The position numbers were made by a program, and so were the translations under genes. Below are positions 17,467 to 27,209 of a stretch of DNA of 64,000 nucleotides, piece after piece. The DNA comes from Aliikangiella sp965214955. GTDB lineage: Bacteria > Pseudomonadota > Gammaproteobacteria > Enterobacterales > Kangiellaceae. Each line of letters begins with the position of its first letter. The stretch's first letter is position 1. The notes under the pieces were generated by a model, which saw only the letters and a program-made list of their open reading frames with translations, was not told the DNA's origin and made no database searches. Location: positions 1 to 64,000 of the forward strand of contig CBDCCU010000010.1 of the NCBI GenBank assembly GCA_965214955.1. The letters are read 5' to 3'.

Positions 17467-18849
17467 ATGGGTTTAATTAGTATTGGTGGCTTAGGTTCGG
17501 GTTTAGATACTCAAAGTATCGTAGATGCTTTAGTGGCTGCTGAACGTGCCCCCAAACAAAATAGTTTAGACCGATTAGAAACTGATGTTACGGTAACATT
17601 AACTGGACTAGGTGGATTAAGTGCTAGTCTCGATGAAATAAGAAGTGCTGCACTTGATTTAAGCTTATCATCTAGCTTTAGTAAACGATCTGTTAGCATT
17701 TCTGACAATTCGTTTTTTACCGCGACAGCAACTACGGATGCTAATGCTGGAAACTATGATATAGAAATAAAAGCATTAGCCGAAGGAACTCGATTAGAGT
17801 CACAAATATTTACTACAGGCAGTAGCACTACATTTGGTGATGGAACATTAACCTTTACCATCGGATCAGAAACATTTGATGTTGAAGTATCATCTACTGA
17901 TACTTTGGAAGATATACGAAACAATATTAATGATCAATCTGATAACTCTATCGTTTCAGTCAACTTACTTAATAACGTTTCAAACGGAGTTGATACAGGC
18001 AGTATTTTAACATTTAATTCAAGCACAACAGGAACTGGTAATGACTTAGTGGTTACCTATACTGGTGATGCCTCGCTCGATGCTTTAGCAGACAGCTTAA
18101 ATCAAACTCAGGCAGCAAGTGATGCCACAATAGAAGTTGATGGATTGGAAGCAACAAGCTCTACCAATACTTTTACTGATATCATTCAAGATGTCACTAT
18201 TACTGCAGTTAACACACATGAAACAGATGCTACAGACTCTTTAACTGTCTCTTTAGATACCGCAAGTACCAAGAGTTTAATATCATCTTTTGTAGAAGCC
18301 TATAATGGTTTTATTCAAGTAGCCAAAGAACTAGGCTCTGCCGATGAAAATCAGCCTGGTTTACTAGTGGGTGACTATACGTTACGACAAGTTACAGGTT
18401 CGATCCGTAATTTATTTTCGTCTACAATTTCTTCTGCAACTGGCTCATTTACTAGTTTAAGCTCAATTGGCATTTCAAGTACACAAGAAGGAACTCTGGA
18501 GATTGATTCAGTAGCTTTAGATGAAGCTATTAATAGTGATTTTGAAAACTTTGGGAATCTTTTTGCTGGTGATGATGGCTTTGCAACTCAGTTGAGAGAT
18601 TTAATTGATGACTATACTGGAAGTGATGGAATAATAACCACAAGAGAAAGTTCACTCAACGCTCAGCTTGATGATATCGCCGATCAAAGAATTAATCTAG
18701 ATTTAAGAATTCAGGCATTACAATTTAGATTAACTAACCAATTTGCCATTATGGATGCACTTGTGGCTCAGTCGAATAGCACGCAAAGCTTTATTACTCA
18801 ACAATTTGCCAATTTACCTGGCTTTAGTAGTGGCAATGATGATAATTAA
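17467..18849 (+). CDS. fliD: FliD, flagellar cap (hook-associated protein 2)
   Basis: Filament cap that folds incoming flagellin at the tip. It has 460 residues from the ATG at 17467 (MGLISIGGLGSGLDTQSIVD, the FliD-typical start). A longer in-frame start at 17380 would add a non-conserved basic stretch and is not preferred. The body has the FliD N-domain, a variable middle and a C-terminal coiled coil (LRIQALQFRLTNQFAIMDAL) with STQSFITQQFANL. It is followed closely by fliS. Confidence 0.95.
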   Translation: MGLISIGGLGSGLDTQSIVDALVAAERAPKQNSLDRLETDVTVTLTGLGGLSASLDEIRSAALDLSLSSSFSKRSVSISDNSFFTATATTDANAGNYDIEIKALAEGTRLESQIFTTGSSTTFGDGTLTFTIGSETFDVEVSSTDTLEDIRNNINDQSDNSIVSVNLLNNVSNGVDTGSILTFNSSTTGTGNDLVVTYTGDASLDALADSLNQTQAASDATIEVDGLEATSSTNTFTDIIQDVTITAVNTHETDATDSLTVSLDTASTKSLISSFVEAYNGFIQVAKELGSADENQPGLLVGDYTLRQVTGSIRNLFSSTISSATGSFTSLSSIGISSTQEGTLEIDSVALDEAINSDFENFGNLFAGDDGFATQLRDLIDDYTGSDGIITTRESSLNAQLDDIADQRINLDLRIQALQFRLTNQFAIMDALVAQSNSTQSFITQQFANLPGFSSGNDDN

Positions 18850-18885
18850 TATTAATTCAAACTTTAACCTAAGAGGTTTAAATCA

Positions 18886-19281
18886 ATGGGATTAACAGGT
18901 GTTTCAGCCTATAGCAATATGAGCGCGGCAACTGGTGTAGAAAATGCCGATCCGCATCGTTTAATTCAAATGCTAATTGACGGTGCGATTGAAAAAATTA
19001 ACCGCTCTAAGTTTTTTTTAAAAAATAAAAAAACTGCTGAAAAAGGCAAACATATTAGCTGGGCTATTTCGATTATTGGTGGTTTAAGAAGCAGCCTAAA
19101 CATGGAACAAGGTGGTGAAATTTCACAAAACTTAGATGCGCTTTATGACTATTGCACAGTAACTTTAGTTGAAGCGAATATCGAAAACAGTGAAGAAAAG
19201 CTCGATGCCGTTTTAACTGTAATGAAAGAAATAAAAGAAGGTTGGGATGGTATTAGAGAGCAAGCCATTCAAACCATGTAG
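18886..19281 (+). CDS. fliS: FliS, flagellin export chaperone
   Basis: 131 residues. FliS binds the disordered C-terminus of flagellin in the cytoplasm and stops premature polymerisation. Typical features are the ADPHRLIQMLIDGAIEKINR segment near residue 25 and a four-helix pattern with LYDYCTVTLVEANI later on. It has a good AGAGGT ribosome binding site and lies 36 bases after fliD. Confidence 0.95.
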   Translation: MGLTGVSAYSNMSAATGVENADPHRLIQMLIDGAIEKINRSKFFLKNKKTAEKGKHISWAISIIGGLRSSLNMEQGGEISQNLDALYDYCTVTLVEANIENSEEKLDAVLTVMKEIKEGWDGIREQAIQTM

Positions 19282-19293
19282 ATAATAATTATT

Positions 19294-19596
19294 ATGCAAA
19301 CTTTTTTAGCCCAGTTAAAACAGATCAATCAATTAATGTTAGAACTTGCTAACAATAATGAATGGGAAAAGCTTGCTGAAAAATCAAAAAAAAGACAACA
19401 ACTGTTAGAGCAAAAATTACCTAACCTAAAAGAGAGTTTTAGCGCAGATAAAGCAAACCAATTATTTGCGCTAATTGAAAATACTGATAATAAAATCAAT
19501 CAATTAATTAAAGCCAGCCGACAATCCTTTATTAGCCAAAGTATTAACTTAAAAAATGCACAAAGCGCTTTAAAAGCTTATAGAGCCAATCGTTAA
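19294..19596 (+). CDS. FliT-like flagellar chaperone
   Basis: 100 residues, helical throughout (MQTFLAQLKQINQLMLELANNNEWEKLAEKSKKRQQLLEQ...). There are no strong sequence motifs, but size, helix content and location directly after fliS match FliT, the FliD chaperone. The sequence similarity that can be judged by eye is weak, so the symbol is withheld. It lies 12 bases after fliS, in the same operon. Confidence 0.75.
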   Translation: MQTFLAQLKQINQLMLELANNNEWEKLAEKSKKRQQLLEQKLPNLKESFSADKANQLFALIENTDNKINQLIKASRQSFISQSINLKNAQSALKAYRANR

Positions 19597-19605
19597 AATT
19601 AATTT

Positions 19606-20079
19606 ATGCTTAATATTCGCCAAGCAACTGAACAAGATTTAAATCAAATTATTAGCTGGACATTACAGCTTCACCAGCATGAAGATGATGGTGAAATAAA
19701 AACCAGCGCTCAATTTAAAGACAAACTTTCTCAATGGCTTAAACAAGAAATCAATAATGCTAATAGCTTATTTTTAATGGCAGAAACTAGCAGTAAACCC
19801 GTTGGTTTTATTGGCGCAATGAGCGTATTAAACGACAATGGTTTTTTAGAAGATATGCTAAAAGGTTTAGTGCATTTACTTTGGATTGAACCTGAATTTA
19901 GACAACAAAATATTGCGCAACAATTAGTGAGCGAAGTGGAAAAGTGTTTTGAGTCTATTGGCATTAATTATGTTGAATGTAATTACACCGCAAATAACCA
20001 ATTAGCCGCTAATTTTTGGCAGTCGCAAGGCTATTTACCCAGCTCAATAACCGCAAGAAAAATGCTAAACCAAACTTAG
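19606..20079 (+). CDS. GNAT-family N-acetyltransferase
   Basis: 157 residues with the acetyl-CoA fold signature: MLNIRQATEQDLNQI at the N-terminus, LLWIEPEFRQQNIAQQLV as motif A (R/Q-x-x-G/N-x-A type) and FWQSQGYLPS near the C-terminus. The substrate is unknown. It is 9 bases after the fliT-like gene, so it is probably co-transcribed with fliDST and may modify a flagellar or cytoplasmic protein; that is inference. The stop codon is part of a heptad repeat array. Confidence 0.85.
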   Translation: MLNIRQATEQDLNQIISWTLQLHQHEDDGEIKTSAQFKDKLSQWLKQEINNANSLFLMAETSSKPVGFIGAMSVLNDNGFLEDMLKGLVHLLWIEPEFRQQNIAQQLVSEVEKCFESIGINYVECNYTANNQLAANFWQSQGYLPSSITARKMLNQT

Positions 20080-20122
20080 AGCTTATCACTTAAAACTTAG
20101 AACTTAGAACTTAGAACTTACC
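20074..20122. repeat. Heptanucleotide array (ACTTAGA-type, seven units)
   Basis: Seven heptads: ACTTAGA, GCTTATC, ACTTAAA, ACTTAGA three times, ACTTACC. The first includes the stop codon of the acetyltransferase, and the array ends 2 bases before the flgL stop on the other strand. It therefore fills the whole convergent gap. Confidence 0.9.
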
Positions 20123-20124
20123 AA

Positions 20125-21345
20125 TTATAAAAAGTTAAATAAGTTTAAATCACGCACTCTGACAAAACTAGCTTGCGCAGCTTCTAGCACCACTAGCTGT
20201 TGAGAGTATCGAGTTGAGGCTTCTACCATATCAAGATCTTGTACATCTGATAAAGCTGCTTGTGCAGTAACAGTTAATGATAAGTTGCTACTAACTTCAG
20301 AATCAATCGCATTTAATCGACTACCAATTTTACCTCGCACAATATCAATATTTTCCATATTACGGTTTAATGATTCTTGCGCTGCATTTAAACTATTAAA
20401 AAACAATGCTGAGCCAGAGTCGGTAGAGCTATAATTTTCAATCGCTGTTAATACATTTTGAATGGTGGTAAATACATCTTGTGAACTACTAGGCTGAACC
20501 GTAAAACTGTCTCCTGCGGTTCCATCGGGTGTGCCCGCTATTTCAGTGGTAACACCACTAAAGGTAATTTCATCACCCTCTTCCCAAATAGTCGCAGGAA
20601 CAACCGTTGTTCCAGTATCATCACCCACTACGGTATAGGTAGTATTACCTGTGCCATCAACACCGAATGTAATGGTATAAGGCTCGTCTAAAAATGCGGG
20701 TGGCCCTTGGTAAGAACCCGGAGAAATAATTCCATTACCTAAATTAGCCGCATTGGCACCTGTAACAAATACACCATTGCCGTTTTTAACATTCACAAAT
20801 ACATCAAAACCAGGATCAGAAACAGGAACCACTAATCCACTACTGGCGCGAAGCATTCTTTGCCCTTGATCGCCATTGTACTCATAATTACCTGCGGCAT
20901 CTTGTGTAAAAGGTTTAACCTTTACCTGGCTACCAGAAAACAAATAATCATTGTTAGCGTTTTTTGTGTTGGCTAAACCCACTAACTCGGTCAGTCTTTG
21001 TTCTACTTCAACACCAATGGCATTAAGCTCTGCTTCACCATAGGTTCCATTTCCCATTTCTACCATGAGTGAACGAACTCGAAATAGAATATCTGTTGTG
21101 GTTCCTAACACCTCTTCTTCTAAGGTATTGCTAGCACTTGCAGCATCGGCATTACGATTAAACTGTTGCAGCTGCGAAATTTCGGTTTGTAGTGCATTAA
21201 TTGAGGTTGCGGCAACAGGATCATCCGATGGGTTAATCACTCTTTTTTGAGTCGATATTTGTAGCTGGGTGTGTTGTAATTCGGCTTGGCGCAGTAATAA
21301 TTGTCTTACCCCAGAGCTGGTCATTTGAGTGGTTGAAATTCTCAT
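20125..21345 (-). CDS. flgL: FlgL, hook-filament junction protein 3
   Basis: 406 residues. Flagellin-like ends (MRISTTQMTSSGVRQLLLRQ; C-terminal DVQDLDMVEASTRYSQQLVV and RDLNLFNFL) flank a variable middle with beta-rich, Thr/Gly-rich sequence. It forms the junction layer between FlgK and the filament. It is the last gene of the flg operon here, 11 bases after flgK, and converges on the fliDST operon. Confidence 0.95.
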   Translation of the reverse strand: MRISTTQMTSSGVRQLLLRQAELQHTQLQISTQKRVINPSDDPVAATSINALQTEISQLQQFNRNADAASASNTLEEEVLGTTTDILFRVRSLMVEMGNGTYGEAELNAIGVEVEQRLTELVGLANTKNANNDYLFSGSQVKVKPFTQDAAGNYEYNGDQGQRMLRASSGLVVPVSDPGFDVFVNVKNGNGVFVTGANAANLGNGIISPGSYQGPPAFLDEPYTITFGVDGTGNTTYTVVGDDTGTTVVPATIWEEGDEITFSGVTTEIAGTPDGTAGDSFTVQPSSSQDVFTTIQNVLTAIENYSSTDSGSALFFNSLNAAQESLNRNMENIDIVRGKIGSRLNAIDSEVSSNLSLTVTAQAALSDVQDLDMVEASTRYSQQLVVLEAAQASFVRVRDLNLFNFL

Positions 21346-21356
21346 AAGCTTTGTAA

Positions 21357-23345
21357 CTACCTCACTGAATCGAGCACGGTTTGAAACAAAGTTCTGGCAA
21401 CATTAATCACTTGAGCGCTGGCCTCATAAGCTTGTTGAAACTTAATTAAGTTAGCCGCTTCTTCGTCGAGATTAACCCCCGATGTACTCAGTTTTCTTTC
21501 GTTTGCTTGAAACATTAAACTTTCGGCTGCATCGCGTTTAATTTCGGCCGATTGAGTTCTTACGCCAATACTACTAATAATTCGCCCAAAAGCTTGTTGA
21601 AAGCTAGAGTTACCATTGTCTAACCCAGCAGCAAACTGTAAATCACCAATAGCAGCAATATTTTGGTTATCACCAAAACCATTACTGTTATAGCTTATGT
21701 CGAAACTATCATTAGGTTGAGGATCGCCGCTGATGGTAATTTCATAACCATAAGTATCATAAGGCGCGCCAGCTAGGGCTAAAATATCGTTTTCTTGATT
21801 AGGCACAAAGCCTGTTATTCCACCAGTTAAAAGCACTGGTGTGCCAGTTGTCATATCATAAAGTGAAAACTCTCCAGCGGTAGCATCAAAAGTCACACGA
21901 ATGGGCGGCGCTAAATCACTTGGTGTAGTGGTAAATTGCGCAGTTGTTGTATCGGTAACCACAATGCTATCAATCACACCAGAACCAATATTAGAAGCTA
22001 ACTGCTCAGCTTTTACTGGTGATGCTGCGGCAATTTCGGCGGGTGCGGTGATTAAAGTGTTCATATCGCGAGCAAAATTTCGAGTATTGCGAATTTCAAA
22101 AGAGTCACCATCAACTGGGGCACCCGATAAAAAGTTAATGGTAAAACCTTCGGTTCCAACTGTTACTGAGTCTGGTATAACTGCTGGCGGCGCAATAGTA
22201 GCAACCGTTGTTTGGGTATCTAAGTTATATAGTTCGTAGTTACCTGCATTAAAAAGTAGTCGATAGTTAGCATCATTTAAGGTATTAACATCATCAACAG
22301 TAATACTAAATGCGGCGTTTCCCGTGTTATTAATAGAGTTGCTAATTCGACCAATTTCTAATGCCGAATCATTAATATCAGTAAAAAATAACCCACCAAG
22401 CTCATTATTTAAGTCCATACCTAGTTGATGCTGGGCATTAATAGTATCGGCAATGCTCATTGCAACTCTGCCTAGTGTACTAAAACCCGGCTCTACCACT
22501 TGTTCAACGGTTTCTAATAAACCGCCTAATTCCCCGCCAGAAATACTTGCGGTAATATCAATACTTGACGATGATGCCGACAAATTTAAAATACGGCTAC
22601 GAGGATCTAATGGATCAACCGATGCGGTTAAGCTATTACTCACTGAGCCAATCACCAATGATTGCCCAGTACCAATAAAAACACTTAAGGTGCCATCGGT
22701 TTGCTCTAAAGTTTGAACCGCTACTAACTCACTCATTCTGGTTACTAGCGTATCGCGCTGATCTAAAAGATCAGGAGGGGAGCTTCCTTGTGAGCCTGCA
22801 ATTTGATTATTCATTTTGGCAATAGATTCGGCAAGCCCTGTAATTTCTTCGGCAATGGCTTCAATACTGCCGTTAATTTCGGTTATTTGGTTTTCAAGCT
22901 CAGAATGAACTAAAGCAAAACGAGAAATCATTACCTCTGATTCACTCAGCATAACTTGTCTGGCTGGAACCGAGGCAGGATCATTAACCACACCTTGCAG
23001 GGAAGTAAAAAAGTTTTGTATGGCGGCATTAATACCGTTGTTGCTATCGGCTAACAAGCTATCTACACGCGTAGCTTGCTGGGCAAAAGTATCAAAGCGA
23101 AAAAACTCTGATGTTGTCGATTGCAATTCTAACTGATGTGAAGCTTCATATATTCTTCTTACTGCCCCCACTTCGGTACCAGTACCAAAATAATTTCCAC
23201 CAATAAAGGCAGGTAACCTCGAAGTTTGATCAACTCTCTGACGTGAATAACCTTCAACATTAGCATTAGCAATGTTATGCGAGGTTGTTGATATTGACGC
23301 TTGATTCGCCAACAACCCCGAAATACTAATATTAAAAATACTCAT
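21357..23345 (-). CDS. flgK: FlgK, hook-filament junction protein 1
   Basis: 662 residues. The N-terminal rod/hook family motif (MSIFNISISGLLANQASIST, ISTTSHNIANANVEGYSRQR) and the C-terminal GVNLDEEAANLIKFQQAYEA...ARTLFQTVLD are both present. The extended variable centre makes it longer than the enterobacterial protein but ordinary for marine relatives. It caps the hook as the first junction layer. It lies 18 bases after flgJ. Confidence 0.95.
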   Translation of the reverse strand: MSIFNISISGLLANQASISTTSHNIANANVEGYSRQRVDQTSRLPAFIGGNYFGTGTEVGAVRRIYEASHQLELQSTTSEFFRFDTFAQQATRVDSLLADSNNGINAAIQNFFTSLQGVVNDPASVPARQVMLSESEVMISRFALVHSELENQITEINGSIEAIAEEITGLAESIAKMNNQIAGSQGSSPPDLLDQRDTLVTRMSELVAVQTLEQTDGTLSVFIGTGQSLVIGSVSNSLTASVDPLDPRSRILNLSASSSSIDITASISGGELGGLLETVEQVVEPGFSTLGRVAMSIADTINAQHQLGMDLNNELGGLFFTDINDSALEIGRISNSINNTGNAAFSITVDDVNTLNDANYRLLFNAGNYELYNLDTQTTVATIAPPAVIPDSVTVGTEGFTINFLSGAPVDGDSFEIRNTRNFARDMNTLITAPAEIAAASPVKAEQLASNIGSGVIDSIVVTDTTTAQFTTTPSDLAPPIRVTFDATAGEFSLYDMTTGTPVLLTGGITGFVPNQENDILALAGAPYDTYGYEITISGDPQPNDSFDISYNSNGFGDNQNIAAIGDLQFAAGLDNGNSSFQQAFGRIISSIGVRTQSAEIKRDAAESLMFQANERKLSTSGVNLDEEAANLIKFQQAYEASAQVINVARTLFQTVLDSVR

Positions 23346-23363
23346 AATGCTTTCCTATTTGAA

Positions 23364-24404
23364 TCACTTACCCAAATCAAATTTTTGTAGCATTTCATTA
23401 GAAAAAATTCGCATAATTTTTGCTGCATAATTTGGATCAGTTGCATAACCAGCGCTTTGTAATTCTTTAACAAAGCTTTCTGGATTTTCTGCCATAGAAA
23501 CTGCTTTTTGATAGCGGTTATTGTTGAGTAAAAAACGCGTATAGTCTTCAAATGATTCAGCAAAGTTTTGATATTTTCTAAACTGTGCTTTTACTTTTTT
23601 AACTATTGAGTTTTCAACTTCTAAGGTATCAATTTCTATTGCATCACCTTCCCAACCATTTGCACTTTTTATGCCAAATAAATTAAAACCTGGCTCACCC
23701 TGCTTATCGTGCATAATAAATTTTCCCCACCCCGTTTCTAATGCCGCTTGGGCAATTAAAACTTTTGGATCGAGATTTAATTTACTGGCAGCTTGTTGTG
23801 CATAAGGATAAAGCCCTTGTATAAATGATTGCATGGAGTCAAATAGTGATTTTTTTGCGGGTAACTGTTGTGATTTATTAGGTTTTATCTCAGCATTTAT
23901 ATCAGCCTTAACATTTAGGTTTGACTGCTGAATTGCATTATCTTTTATGTTTTTATTTGGTTGAAGATTTGGGATATTGTTTGCTGCTAAAACGGAATGA
24001 TCTTGCCGACTTTTCTGGCTAAAAGTATGTTGTTTATTTGCCACAAAATTTTGTATTTGAGAGGGAGCAGAATTTCTATTTTTAGCATTAACCAGCTGCT
24101 CAACCATTAAGTCGGCAATTCCTAAACTTCCCTTGGTTGATAAGTCTACCGCCAGTTGATCGTCCATCATGCCAGTAAACATTTTTTCTTGCTTACTGCT
24201 CATCATATTATCTTCGCCGATCACTTCACTGGCTTGACGCATAGATTTAAGCATCATTTTAAGAAAAAAAGCTTCAAATTCTTGCGCGGCTTTTTTTATT
24301 GCGCCTTCTTCATCACTAAAGCCTTGCTTGCGAATAGCATCTAAACTATTTAAGTCATTATAAATAGTGGCTTGTTGCATTATGTGATTATTTTCTATTG
24401 GCAC
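23364..24404 (-). CDS. flgJ: FlgJ, rod cap and peptidoglycan hydrolase
   Basis: 346 residues in two domains. The N-terminal rod-capping part has KAAQEFEAFFLKMMLKSMRQ and a Met-rich KMFTGMMDDQLA. The C-terminal glucosaminidase-type hydrolase has AQAALETGWGKFI with the likely catalytic Glu, and ends with FVKELQSAGYATDPNYAAKI. A Lys/Gln/Asn-rich linker (about 120-180) separates them. It opens the peptidoglycan for the rod. It sits between flgI and flgK as usual. Confidence 0.95.
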   Translation of the reverse strand: MPIENNHIMQQATIYNDLNSLDAIRKQGFSDEEGAIKKAAQEFEAFFLKMMLKSMRQASEVIGEDNMMSSKQEKMFTGMMDDQLAVDLSTKGSLGIADLMVEQLVNAKNRNSAPSQIQNFVANKQHTFSQKSRQDHSVLAANNIPNLQPNKNIKDNAIQQSNLNVKADINAEIKPNKSQQLPAKKSLFDSMQSFIQGLYPYAQQAASKLNLDPKVLIAQAALETGWGKFIMHDKQGEPGFNLFGIKSANGWEGDAIEIDTLEVENSIVKKVKAQFRKYQNFAESFEDYTRFLLNNNRYQKAVSMAENPESFVKELQSAGYATDPNYAAKIMRIFSNEMLQKFDLGK

Positions 24405-24449
24405 AAGATTTACCTAAAGCGTTAATTTTCTTAAAGCGTTAACTGCCAA

Positions 24450-25559
24450 TTAAATGACAATTAATTCACCGCTAATTGCGCCCGCTTGTTTAAGCGCCTC
24501 TAAAATAGCCATAACATCACCAGGCGCAGCACCTACAGAATTAACCGCTTCAACCAATTGCTGCAAAGTAGCACCGGGTTGAAAATGAAACATACGATTA
24601 TTTTCAACATCAATTTCAATTTGCGAATCTTGCACTGCTTCGGTAGTACCTTGTGGAGAAAGTGGTAAAGGCTGGCTAACACCTTGGTTTTCTTTTATGC
24701 GAACAATTAAATTGCCGTGCGCAATTGCCGCTTCTTTTAAATTAATATTTTTACCCATAACAATTGTGCCAGTACGAGAATTAACCACAATTCTGCCAAT
24801 GGCTTCGGCTGGGGTTATTTGAATATTTTCAAGCAAAGACAAATAATTAATTCTTTGTGAAGGATCTCTTGGCGCTGAAACTTGAATTGAAGTTTGATCG
24901 AGCGGTTTTGCCGTATTAGGACCTACTAGCTGATTAATAGCCTTGGCTAAATTAACTGCAGTTGTAAAATCGGGCTGATTTAAGTTGAACACTAAATATT
25001 GATTATTTAAAAAGTTTGTTCCTACCGTTCTTTCAACGGTGGCTCCATTAGGCACTCGCCCTACGGTTTGATGATTAATACTAATTTTAGATCCATCGCT
25101 ACCTTGCGCGCCAAAACCGCCAACAATTAAGTTTCCTTGAGCTATGGCATAAATTTCACCGTTTGCACCTTTTAACGGTGTCATCAATAATGTGCCGCCA
25201 CGTAAACTTTTTGCTTCGCCAATACTGCTAACAGTAACGTCAACGGTTTGCCCTGTTTTTGCAAATGCGGGTAAAGTTGCATGAATTGCCACGGCCGCAG
25301 TATTTTTAATTTTTAGCTGACTACCTTGCGGAACGGCTATGCCAAATTGTCCTAACATGGTTCTAAAAGTTTGATCGGTATAGCGTGTTTGCTCACCAGT
25401 ACCATCTAGCCCAACAACGAGCCCATAACCAATTAGTTGGTTTTCACGCACACCTTGAACACTAGTAATATCTTTTACTCTTTCAGCCAATAAGTTAGCA
25501 CTAAACAATAGGCTACAAAGGGTGAAAAAAAAGAAAAACATTTGTTGAATTTTGTTCAT
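24450..25559 (-). CDS. flgI: FlgI, flagellar P-ring protein
   Basis: 369 residues with a signal peptide (FFFFFTLCSLLFSANLLA), as expected for a Sec-exported periplasmic ring protein around the rod. The conserved mature start is RVKDITSVQGVRENQLIGYG followed by LVVGLDGTGEQ, and the end is VEAVNSVGAAPGDVMAILEA. It is followed by flgJ and preceded by flgH, the standard order. Confidence 0.97.
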   Translation of the reverse strand: MNKIQQMFFFFFTLCSLLFSANLLAERVKDITSVQGVRENQLIGYGLVVGLDGTGEQTRYTDQTFRTMLGQFGIAVPQGSQLKIKNTAAVAIHATLPAFAKTGQTVDVTVSSIGEAKSLRGGTLLMTPLKGANGEIYAIAQGNLIVGGFGAQGSDGSKISINHQTVGRVPNGATVERTVGTNFLNNQYLVFNLNQPDFTTAVNLAKAINQLVGPNTAKPLDQTSIQVSAPRDPSQRINYLSLLENIQITPAEAIGRIVVNSRTGTIVMGKNINLKEAAIAHGNLIVRIKENQGVSQPLPLSPQGTTEAVQDSQIEIDVENNRMFHFQPGATLQQLVEAVNSVGAAPGDVMAILEALKQAGAISGELIVI

Positions 25560-25617
25560 TAGCGTTTCCTATAAAATCATGCTGAATCGAAACGAGAAAA
25601 TTAAAATCGTGAAAAAA

Positions 25618-26313
25618 TTAAAACGGCCACCAACCAGAGCTGAAAAATCTCGACATCCAACCTTCTTCATTGGCTTCAGCTAAAGGACCTGTGCCGCCAT
25701 AAGAAATTCTGGCATTGGCTAATCGAATAGAAGGCACTTGATTATCTTTATCGACATCTTGCGGGCGAATAATGCCCGACACTCGAATAAACTCACTACC
25801 TTGATTAAGCGAAATCCATTTTTCGCCTTTAACCACCAAGTTACCATTTGGGTAAACTTGATGAACGGTTACGGTGATATTGCCTTGCAGTTGATTGCTT
25901 TGCGATGTATCGGTTTCGGCTTTAAAACTACGCTCAGTTGTTGAGGCAGCTCCTAAAGTACTTCCTTCACCATTGGAAAGCCCTACATTAGAATTACCTA
26001 ATAGATCAACGGTTGATAAATTAAGATCTGATTCTTTGTCTAATTCGGTATCAGCATTTTTTGAAGCATTGGTTCGTTCGGTTAACACAACGGTTATTAA
26101 ATCACCAATTTGATGCGCTTTTTTATCCTGAAATAACATTTTAGCGCTACCCGCATTAAAAATAGCCCCTGGATTGGTTTGGCTATTATCCACTACCTTT
26201 GGCATTGCTGGTGCCCAGTTAGGATCATTAGGCTTAGCATTATGATAAACGCTTGAGCAACCCGTTAAAGCAACAAAAGCAACACTTAACAATGACATAA
26301 AAAGTTTTTTCAT
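25618..26313 (-). CDS. flgH: FlgH, flagellar L-ring lipoprotein
   Basis: 231 residues. The signal peptide ends in the lipobox LTGC (VALTGCSSVY), giving an outer-membrane lipoprotein that forms the L ring. Conserved segments are GDLITVVLTERTNASKNADT and WISLNQGSEFIRVSGIIRPQ. It lies 18 bases after flgG. Confidence 0.97.
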   Translation of the reverse strand: MKKLFMSLLSVAFVALTGCSSVYHNAKPNDPNWAPAMPKVVDNSQTNPGAIFNAGSAKMLFQDKKAHQIGDLITVVLTERTNASKNADTELDKESDLNLSTVDLLGNSNVGLSNGEGSTLGAASTTERSFKAETDTSQSNQLQGNITVTVHQVYPNGNLVVKGEKWISLNQGSEFIRVSGIIRPQDVDKDNQVPSIRLANARISYGGTGPLAEANEEGWMSRFFSSGWWPF

Positions 26314-26331
26314 AATCCGTCACCTAAAAAC

Positions 26332-27120
26332 TTAAAGTGTTTGGTTAACAAACTGTAGCATTTGATCTACCGCCGATAACACCTTAGCGTTAGTTTCATA
26401 AGAGCGCTGGGTTTCTATCATGGCAACTAGCTCTTCCACGGTTGAAACATTAGAAGTTTCTAACATGCCGCTACGAATATTACCCACACCATCAAGACCA
26501 GGTGTACCAACTGTAGGTGCACCACTACTACCAGTTTCTATAAATAAATTTTCACCCATAGGCTGCAAGCCACTAGGGTTTACAAAATCGGCTAATTGAA
26601 TATTGCCTAAATTTGAAGGTGCTGCGGTACCTTGAAGTTGAACCGTAACCGTTCCATCTAAAGCAATATCCAGCGAGGTTGCATTTTGCGGAACGGTAAT
26701 TCCTGGTTGCAAAACATAGCCGCTACCTTGGGTAACAATTTGCCCCGTATCATCTAATGCAAAATTTCCTGCTCGGGTGTAAGCGGCTGTTCCATCGGGT
26801 AGTAAAACTTGAAAAAATCCCGAACCTTGCACCGCCATATCGAGCTGATTGTCGGTAGTTTGAAAACCACCTTGAGAATGAATTTTTTGCGTGGAAACAA
26901 CTTTAACCCCAGTTCCTATTTGCAAGCCCGAAGGAATACGGGTGTCTTGAGTGGCTTGAGCACCCGGCTGACGCAGGTTTTGGTAGAATAAATCTTCAAA
27001 AGCAACACGCGATTTTTTAAAACCAACGGTTCCAGCATTGGCTAAGTTATTTGAAATAACCGATAAATCTTTGGTTTGAGCCTCTAATCCGGTTTTTGAA
27101 ATCCATAAAGCTGGATGCAT
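26332..27120 (-). CDS. flgG: FlgG, distal rod protein
   Basis: 262 residues. Rod/hook family ends are visible: ALWISKTGLEAQTKDLSVIS, NNLANAGTVGFKKSRVAFED, and the C-terminal LETSNVSTVEELVAMIETQR with FVNQTL. The FlgG-specific stretch YQNLRQPGAQATQDTRIPSG after the N-terminus separates it from FlgF. It forms the distal rod inside the P and L rings. Confidence 0.97.
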   Translation of the reverse strand: MHPALWISKTGLEAQTKDLSVISNNLANAGTVGFKKSRVAFEDLFYQNLRQPGAQATQDTRIPSGLQIGTGVKVVSTQKIHSQGGFQTTDNQLDMAVQGSGFFQVLLPDGTAAYTRAGNFALDDTGQIVTQGSGYVLQPGITVPQNATSLDIALDGTVTVQLQGTAAPSNLGNIQLADFVNPSGLQPMGENLFIETGSSGAPTVGTPGLDGVGNIRSGMLETSNVSTVEELVAMIETQRSYETNAKVLSAVDQMLQFVNQTL

Positions 27121-27209
27121 TTTGATACCTCACTTAAAGCAAACAATGTTGACCATTTTATTGTTAGGCGATTATTTGCCGCCTAATGGCTAAAATGCGC
27201 TATATGTGA

